DNA of 39,778 nucleotides from Muribaculaceae bacterium (GTDB lineage: Bacteria > Bacteroidota > Bacteroidia > Bacteroidales > Muribaculaceae): contig JAGCUP010000112.1 of NCBI GenBank assembly GCA_017962765.1, forward strand, positions 1 through 39,778. The letters are read 5' to 3'. The notes under the pieces are model-generated. The model saw nothing but the letters and a program-made list of their open reading frames with translations, did not search any database and was not told where the DNA came from. This document shows positions 34,254 to 39,778 of this stretch, in pieces; position 1 is the first letter of the stretch; every line of letters begins with the position of its first letter. A program made the translations under genes and the position numbers.

Positions 34254-37200
34254 TTAGAATCTAACTTTCGCTGCCGTGCCGTCGCTGTAGCGGATGATGT
34301 ACACACCATGGTCGGTGCTCTTCACCTGCTGGCCGTTCACGTTGTAGATGCCCACAACTTGCTTGCCGTCGATGACTTTCACGTCGTCGACACCGGTGGC
34401 GGGCGACGATTGGCTTGCGTCAAGCGTATAGTTCAGGTAGCCCTGATTGTTTTTCTGGGCGCGGGCGGGAGCGTCGGCAGGAGTCTCCCAGGCTTCCTTG
34501 AGAGTGAGGGCACCCGTCACGCTCACGGCTACTCCGTCGTTGAGTGTGCCCACCATGTGGCTGGTTGTGACGGCTATGCACTTGCCTTGAGGAAGACCAG
34601 GACGGTTTGCGAATAGCTTGCCCTCACTGGCGTTGTAGTAGCCAGTGATGACGGCCACCTCGTTGGCTTTGAGCGCCGTGATTTCCTCTTCAGAGGCCGT
34701 AACTAGGACGACCGATTTTGGGGTGACGGTAACGCTTTTTGCACTCTCAAGGTAACTGGTCACTGCCATGACGGGGTTGAGGTTAAGGCCTGAGATGGTG
34801 CCAGCCACGCGATAAATCACATCGCCCACGTTAAGGCTTTGGCCTGTTACCTTAAGCCAGTTGCCCAGGCCATCGCTCACAATGGCGTAGTCCGTGTTCG
34901 ACACCACAACGGCCATGTCGCTCTTGATAATCACATTGCCTTCTTGTCCAGCGAGTGCATCGGCGAGCGTGACACCGGGCACATCCCATCCGGTGATGGT
35001 GAGCTTCTTGTCGGCATCTATGTTGAAGGTAAGATTACCCGAGCCGTTCACCTTGATGTTGTTGCCTCCATCTTTCACAAGAGCAATGCCGGTGCAGTCG
35101 TCGATGCTCACGACATAATTGTCGCCACTCTCGGGTACTATGCCATACCATTTGTCTTCTTGGTCAATGAATTTAAATTCGGCGCCATCGGTGATGCCAT
35201 TGATTGTAATAGAGAAACTCTCGGTGGCACTGTCGTAGGTCATCTGTTGCTTGTTTTCTAACCAATTGGTGAATGTGCCGGCAATGTGGAATTCAGGCTC
35301 AACGGTAGGCCACGTGCCACTGATGACGAGGTTCATATTGGCTTTGTCCACGGTAAGGGTCCATTCGCCGGCCACGGGAATCGTGAAGTTTCTCTCTCCG
35401 CTATCGGTGGTAAGGGAAAGCTCGGTGCCGTTCTTCACTTGCTCTTCGGTCACCTCAAAGTTGCCTTCGCTCACGGGGCCGTACCACTGGGTGTCGTCCC
35501 TGAACTTGAATTCGGCACCTGCAGCCATTGTTTTGGTGATGGTGAACTTGCCATCTTGGCCCAAAGTCATTTCCTCGCCGTTGTCCCAGTCGCCCAAGCC
35601 CATGAGATAAAGCCTGTTAAGCGGATACTGCACGCCGTTGAGGATGTAGCTGTTGCCGCCCAAGTACTTGAGCACGTCGCCGTCGGCCACAGGGATGTTT
35701 GCGGTTTGAGCCTGGTCTTGTCCTTCGTTGAAAATTACTATGGGGTTGCTGGCATTCTCATGTGTGAACTTAAACACGTAATACTCCACGTTGTCCTTTG
35801 TGCCGGTTTCGAGACCTTGAATCGAAGTGCCGGGCCATCCGCCGTAGTTTTGGTTGTCGGGCTGGTCGTAAGCATAGATATTACCCACAGCCGATGCCTT
35901 ATCGATATAAATAGTGGCGTAAGGCTCTGCCACCACGGGAGGATGCTGCGTGCCGTTGAGGATGTAGCTGTTGTCGCCCAAGTACTTGAGCACGTCGCCG
36001 TCGGCCACACCGATGTTCTCTGTCTGGCTACCATTGCCGTTGCTGAAAATCACAATGGGGGAGTTGGCATTCTCGTGCGTGAACTTGAACACGTAGTATT
36101 CCACGTTGTCCTTTGTGCCGGTTTCGAGACCTTGAATCGAGGTGCCGGGCCATCCGCCGTAGTTTTGGTTGTCGGGCTGGTCGTAAGCATAGATATTACC
36201 CACAGCCGATGCCTTATCAATATAAATAGTGGCATAAGGCTCCACGGGCTGAACAATGGAGGGGAAGCCCGTTATAGTGAGCAACATGGATGTGGGGTCG
36301 ATGGTGAGCGTGTATTCTGACTCTTCGCTGAGTGTCATGTTGCCATTATTGTTGTCGAGCGTGGTAGTGTTATTGTCTGCAGTGAATGTGACACCTGTAC
36401 CAAACCATGAACCGTTCTCGTCTCTAATTTTGAATTGACCGCTGAAGGTTTTAGTAAGGGTGAACACGCCATTGCTCTCGGTGAACTTGTAGTTCTCGTC
36501 AGGATAGTTCCAACTGTTGATGTTGCCACAAAGGTAGAATGCGGGTTCGAGAACTATTACTTGGTTGACTTGGATGTTGAGTTTGCAAGAATTTTCGGTT
36601 ACATTGCTGATGGTGAGCGTTACTTCACCATTCACGGGCATCGTCATATTGTCGCTGTAACCTTTGGCGAGTTCATTGTCTCCTACGGCTAGTTCCGATT
36701 TGCCGTAAAGACCTGAGTCGAACACACCCCAGTCGCTAGTGAAATCATCAGTGTTGCTTATGCCACTCAATTTAAACCCGGCTGCGGTAACAGTGCCTGT
36801 CCAAGTGTAGGTGCCATCGCCATTGTTCGTGAAGTATTGATTATTTGCCGGTGGCATGTTCCATCCGCCCACTGCTTCGCCTGTCACAGCGAACTTGCGT
36901 GCGGTGTCGTCAAAGGGGATGGTGCTGGGAACTACACCCTGCAGGCCATTGGCGTTATAATAGCCTCCGTTAGTCCAAGTTAGGTTGCCTCCGGTGAAAC
37001 GGTTGTTGCCATTGTTGCTGATGATGAGGTTTCCAGGAGCTGACGTGGGAACGTCGAAGAGGTATACGTTGTGACCATTGTTTTGTCCAACTGGGGTGTC
37101 GTTTACGTTGGCTTTTCCTGGCCAGCCGCCGTTGTCATAGCCATTCCAGGTGTACACGTTTATACCAGAGGCACCCCAGTCGTTGGTGTCTTCGATATAC

Positions 37201-37316
37201 ACGAAGTTCTTGCCATCCTGCCATGTGCAGAAATCGGGCATTACAAATTGTGCTTTAGCTTGGAAGCCGAGCACGGCCAGGGCAAGCAAGAGCCATGTAG
37301 TTAATAGTTTTTTCAT
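34254..37316 (-). CDS. Secreted multi-module starch-binding protein with C-terminal sorting-type tail (SusE/SusF-like)
   Basis: 1020 residues with signal peptide MKKLLTTWLLLALAVLGFQA. A CBM26-like module (INVYTWNGYDNGGWPG, about 45-120) is followed by SusE/F-like beta modules (NPNQ-type FYLCGNINSWNYPDENYKF near 260). Two near-identical CBM26-like units of 105 residues come next (IYAYDQPDNQNYGGWPGTSI), then further SusE/F-like modules (GLGDWDNGEEM, AGTFTNWLENKQQMTYDS). An OB-like region (GNVIIKSDMAVVVSNTDYAI) precedes the tail GIYNVNGQQVKSTDHGVYII, typical of the type A sorting domain. It probably binds starch at the cell surface. It has its own promoter (37419-37450) and terminator. Confidence 0.85.
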   Translation of the reverse strand: MKKLLTTWLLLALAVLGFQAKAQFVMPDFCTWQDGKNFVYIEDTNDWGASGINVYTWNGYDNGGWPGKANVNDTPVGQNNGHNVYLFDVPTSAPGNLIISNNGNNRFTGGNLTWTNGGYYNANGLQGVVPSTIPFDDTARKFAVTGEAVGGWNMPPANNQYFTNNGDGTYTWTGTVTAAGFKLSGISNTDDFTSDWGVFDSGLYGKSELAVGDNELAKGYSDNMTMPVNGEVTLTISNVTENSCKLNIQVNQVIVLEPAFYLCGNINSWNYPDENYKFTESNGVFTLTKTFSGQFKIRDENGSWFGTGVTFTADNNTTTLDNNNGNMTLSEESEYTLTIDPTSMLLTITGFPSIVQPVEPYATIYIDKASAVGNIYAYDQPDNQNYGGWPGTSIQGLETGTKDNVEYYVFKFTHENANSPIVIFSNGNGSQTENIGVADGDVLKYLGDNSYILNGTQHPPVVAEPYATIYIDKASAVGNIYAYDQPDNQNYGGWPGTSIQGLETGTKDNVEYYVFKFTHENASNPIVIFNEGQDQAQTANIPVADGDVLKYLGGNSYILNGVQYPLNRLYLMGLGDWDNGEEMTLGQDGKFTITKTMAAGAEFKFRDDTQWYGPVSEGNFEVTEEQVKNGTELSLTTDSGERNFTIPVAGEWTLTVDKANMNLVISGTWPTVEPEFHIAGTFTNWLENKQQMTYDSATESFSITINGITDGAEFKFIDQEDKWYGIVPESGDNYVVSIDDCTGIALVKDGGNNIKVNGSGNLTFNIDADKKLTITGWDVPGVTLADALAGQEGNVIIKSDMAVVVSNTDYAIVSDGLGNWLKVTGQSLNVGDVIYRVAGTISGLNLNPVMAVTSYLESAKSVTVTPKSVVLVTASEEEITALKANEVAVITGYYNASEGKLFANRPGLPQGKCIAVTTSHMVGTLNDGVAVSVTGALTLKEAWETPADAPARAQKNNQGYLNYTLDASQSSPATGVDDVKVIDGKQVVGIYNVNGQQVKSTDHGVYIIRYSDGTAAKVRF
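35616..36245 (-). repeat. 315-bp internal duplication in the starch-binding gene
   Basis: Two almost identical 315-bp units (about 35616-35930 and 35931-36245) encode the paired CBM26-like modules. The offset was checked at the TTACCCACAG word (35881 and 36196). Confidence 0.85.
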
Positions 37317-37418
37317 ACAAAAATAGGTTTTTTAGAAGTTAATATTGGAATTATATGATATTGTTTATCTGTTTGTTTTAAGATGGTGGGGCTTTTCGCC
37401 AGTACACAATCCAACCTA

Positions 37419-37450
37419 CAAAAGTAAATTATATGCATCAAATATGCAAT
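37419..37450 (-). promoter_or_regulatory. Promoter of the 1020-aa starch-binding gene
   Basis: Minus strand ATTG (37447-37450), 20 bases, TACTTTTG (37419-37426), fitting the Bacteroidota consensus. Leader about 95 bases. Between this and the terminator at 37583 there is only a small hairpin (ACCACC/GGGTGGT near 37485-37502) and no gene. Confidence 0.65.
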
Positions 37451-37582
37451 GATTTTCAATAAAAAATGCGGATTTTATCCTAAAACCACCACTTTGGGTG
37501 GTAAAATTAAGCCCAGGTCAGGCCTAAGACTGAATATCGCTTCCTAATGATCGGTTTGGGTACACCTTATATTGGTAAAAAA

Positions 37583-37611
37583 GCTCCCCGGAGGAGTATC
37601 CTCCAGGGAGC
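37583..37611 (-). terminator. Intrinsic terminator of the dockerin-type gene
   Basis: GCTCCC-GGAGGA (37583-37595) pairs with TCCTCC-GGGAGC (37599-37611) around a 3-base loop, with T-run on the minus strand (37577-37582). It lies 29 bases after the stop at 37641. Confidence 0.85.
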
Positions 37612-37640
37612 AAGTGCTTTATCAACAAAATTGTGAATTG

Positions 37641-39778
37641 TTAGTCGCCAAGCAGGATGTTGTAGAGAGCGGTCACATCCGAGCCACTCACCACGCCATC
37701 ACCGTTCACATCGGGATCGCCGGCAACTTCGGCGTCGTCAAGCAGCACATTATAGAGAGCGGTCACGTCGGAACCGTTCACAATGCCGTCGCCGTTGACA
37801 TCTCCCTTCTGGACTGCGGGTTGCGACTTGGTGATAACCAGCTTGCCATTCTCAAGGTCGGCAGTCATATTCCACTTGCCGGCGGCAATCTTGAAGGCGC
37901 CGCCCTTGGCCCTGAGCGTGAGGTCGGTACCCAGCAATGCCTCGGTCACCTCGAAGTCCTCATTGGTCTCAGCGCCCCAGAGGAATTCATCGATGGTCCA
38001 ATCTTCGGTCTCACTGAGCTTGGTCGTGAACTTGAAGTAAGTAACGTCCTCGCAAGTGACAGTGGTGGTGAACACCTCGTTTTCGGCATCGTAGGTCATT
38101 GCCTGGCCTGCGTTGGGTTTCCAGTTCTGGAAGTCGCCCAAGACGTAGAGTGCAGGCTCCACGGGAGTGGGCTCATCCCAACCGGTGACAGAAACCGTCG
38201 TCTTGTCCAAGCTGACGGTAATCACCAGGTTGCCGGTGCCGTTGATGTAGAAGTTCTTGCCCGGGGTGATGAGGGCGGCCTCGCTCACATCGTTGTTCAG
38301 CCAGAAGCTTTCGCCTTCAGCATCGCCACCATACCAGTTGCCTTCGCGGTCGATGAACTTGAATTCCATGCCTTCCTCAGCACCATTGAGGGTGTAAACG
38401 AAGGCGGTGTCGTTCTTGGTCATCATGACCTTACCGTCGGCCCAAACGGGATCGGTGAACGAGCCGGCGATGTAGAGGGTGTCCTCGGGAACAACGGGCT
38501 GGTCCTCAATTTCACCAGTGATAATGAGCTTGGTGAATGCGGGGTTGAGCAGGAAGCTCAGCGTGGCAGGAGCGTTGACATACATGTTGTTTTCGCCACC
38601 GCCCTCAACGAGAGTGAGGGTGTCGCCGAGCAACTCGGTGGTGACGAGGAAGTTGCCTTCGCTCTCGGGCATGAACCACTTCTCGGTATTGTCGCTGTAG
38701 GCGACGCGAATCTTGAACTGCTCATCGGCAGCGAACTCAACGTCGTTGAGCTCCCTGTAGCCGGTGCTGGCGTTCTGGAGCTGGAAGGTTGCGATGGGCT
38801 CTGCCCACTCGTTCTTCGAGCCGCGGAGCTCGACAGCGGTAATCTCGACAGCGGGGATGCCCTCGATTTCGCCGGTGATAACGAGCTTGGTGAATGCGGG
38901 GTTGAGCAAGAAGCTCAGCGTGGCGGCAGCGTCAACATACATGTTGTTGGTGCCACCCTCAACGAGATTAAGGGTGTCGCCGAGCAACTCGGTAGTGACA
39001 AGGAAGTTGTCGTTGCTCTCGGGCACGAGCCACTTCTCGGTGTTGTCGCTGTAGGCGATGTGAATCTTGAACTCCTCATTGGCAGCGAACTCGACATCGT
39101 TAAGCTCCCAGTAGCCGGTGCTGGCGTTCTTGACTTCGAATGTTGCGATGGGCTCTGCCCACTCGTTCTTCGAACCGCGGAGCTCAACGGCGGTAATCGT
39201 GACGGGAGTTTCCTCAAATTCGCCAGTGATAACGAGCTTGGTGAATGCGGGGTTGAGCAAGAAGCTCAGCGTGGCAGGAGCGTTGACATACATGTTGTTT
39301 TCGCCACCGCCCTCAACGAGAGTGAGGGTGTCGCCGAGCAGGTCGGTAGTGACAAGGAAGTTGCCTTCGCTCTCGGGCATGAGCCACTTCTCGGTATTGT
39401 CGCTGTAGGCGATGCGAATCTTGAACTGCTCATCGGCAGCGAACTCAACGTTGTTGAGCTCCCTGTAGCCGGTGCTGGCGTTCTGGAGCTGGAAGGTTGC
39501 GATGGGCTCTGCCCACTCGTTCTTCGAACCGCGGAGCTCGACAGCGGTGATCTCGACAGCGGGGATGCCCTCGATTTCGCCGGTGATAACGAGCTTGGTG
39601 AATGCGGGGTTGAGCAGGAAGCTCAGCGTGGCGGCAGCGTCAACATACATGTTGTTGGTGCCACCTTCAACGAGATTAAGGGTGTCGCCGAGCAACTCGG
39701 TAGTGACAAGGAAGTTGTCGTTGCTCTCGGGCACGAGCCACTTCTCGGTGTTGTCGCTGTAGGCGATGTGAATCTTGA
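37641..39778 (-). CDS. Secreted modular protein with tandem repeats and C-terminal dockerin-type domain (start outside window)
   Basis: The frame is open to the window edge, so the start and signal peptide are missing; 712 residues are visible. From the N-terminal side there are alternating A and B repeats of about 118 residues (ESNDNFLVTTELLGDTLNL, AVELRGSKNEWAEPIATFQ), then two SusE/F or CBM-like modules (LYIAGSFTDPVWADGKVMM; LYVLGDFQNWKPNAGQAMTY). The last 57 residues are two calcium-loop repeats, GDVNGDGIVNGSDVTALYN and PDVNGDGVVSGSDVTALYN, the type I dockerin pattern. A likely surface starch-binding protein next to another such protein; the dockerin-like tail may act as a stable cap or as an adaptor to an unseen cohesin. 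It is followed by a terminator. Confidence 0.8.
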   Translation of the reverse strand, partial: KIHIAYSDNTEKWLVPESNDNFLVTTELLGDTLNLVEGGTNNMYVDAAATLSFLLNPAFTKLVITGEIEGIPAVEITAVELRGSKNEWAEPIATFQLQNASTGYRELNNVEFAADEQFKIRIAYSDNTEKWLMPESEGNFLVTTDLLGDTLTLVEGGGENNMYVNAPATLSFLLNPAFTKLVITGEFEETPVTITAVELRGSKNEWAEPIATFEVKNASTGYWELNDVEFAANEEFKIHIAYSDNTEKWLVPESNDNFLVTTELLGDTLNLVEGGTNNMYVDAAATLSFLLNPAFTKLVITGEIEGIPAVEITAVELRGSKNEWAEPIATFQLQNASTGYRELNDVEFAADEQFKIRVAYSDNTEKWFMPESEGNFLVTTELLGDTLTLVEGGGENNMYVNAPATLSFLLNPAFTKLIITGEIEDQPVVPEDTLYIAGSFTDPVWADGKVMMTKNDTAFVYTLNGAEEGMEFKFIDREGNWYGGDAEGESFWLNNDVSEAALITPGKNFYINGTGNLVITVSLDKTTVSVTGWDEPTPVEPALYVLGDFQNWKPNAGQAMTYDAENEVFTTTVTCEDVTYFKFTTKLSETEDWTIDEFLWGAETNEDFEVTEALLGTDLTLRAKGGAFKIAAGKWNMTADLENGKLVITKSQPAVQKGDVNGDGIVNGSDVTALYNVLLDDAEVAGDPDVNGDGVVSGSDVTALYNILLGD
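38500..39778 (-). repeat. 708-bp higher-order repeat (A-B pairs of 354 bp) in the dockerin-type gene
   Basis: The 354-bp units alternate in two types, and the pair repeats every 708 bases: TTGCTCTCGG at 39013 and 39721, TTTCGCCACC at 38591 and 39299. The array continues past the right edge, so total copy number is unknown. Confidence 0.9.

Overview
The window looks like chromosome from a Bacteroidales bacterium, plausibly Muribaculaceae or Prevotellaceae; the family is my inference. The evidence is upstream boxes of the Bacteroidota type (TTTG, about 19-20 nt, TAnnTTTG), secreted multi-domain starch proteins with a C-terminal sorting-type tail, a GH97 SusB-like enzyme, a DPE2-like MalQ, and a eukaryote-like NADP isocitrate dehydrogenase. 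Core genes are GC-rich; two accessory stretches (about 9.9-14.8 kb and 23.6-29.0 kb) are visibly AT-richer.

Layout. 1-1115: the start of a deoxynucleoside kinase (cut by the window edge) and an unknown AT-rich gene. 1329-9860 (minus strand): one long operon citD-citE-citF-citX-citCG-acn-icd behind a consensus promoter at 9992-10022. It joins a complete citrate lyase set to aconitase and isocitrate dehydrogenase, so citrate and 2-oxoglutarate can be linked to acetate plus oxaloacetate. citE carries an in-frame TAA exactly where the reading frame otherwise continues, and CitC and CitG are fused into one protein.

10.1-14.8 kb is an insertion hotspot. It holds an EcoRI-type adenine methyltransferase followed by a DUF262-HNH protein (a candidate two-gene restriction or defence module), bounded on both sides by copies of the same palindromic repeat and preceded by a strongly structured leader. 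Next to it is a DUF234-type ATPase/nuclease gene lying between two 84-bp direct repeats that differ at one base, each itself an imperfect palindrome. This looks like a discrete cassette.

14.8-23.3 kb: an acetyl-CoA hydrolase/CoA-transferase with an aminotransferase, a small exported protein, mfd and a C-terminal processing protease. 23.5 kb: tRNA-Asn, followed by a transposase remnant and a three-gene AT-rich operon of exported proteins (Ala-rich TolA-like helix protein, unknown, MORN protein). I do not recognise this operon as a described system.

29.0-39.8 kb: a starch/maltodextrin locus with GH97 alpha-glucosidase, 4-alpha-glucanotransferase and two secreted modular starch-binding-type proteins. 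One ends in a sorting-type tail, the other in a dockerin-like double EF-hand; the latter contains a 708-bp higher-order repeat and runs off the right edge.
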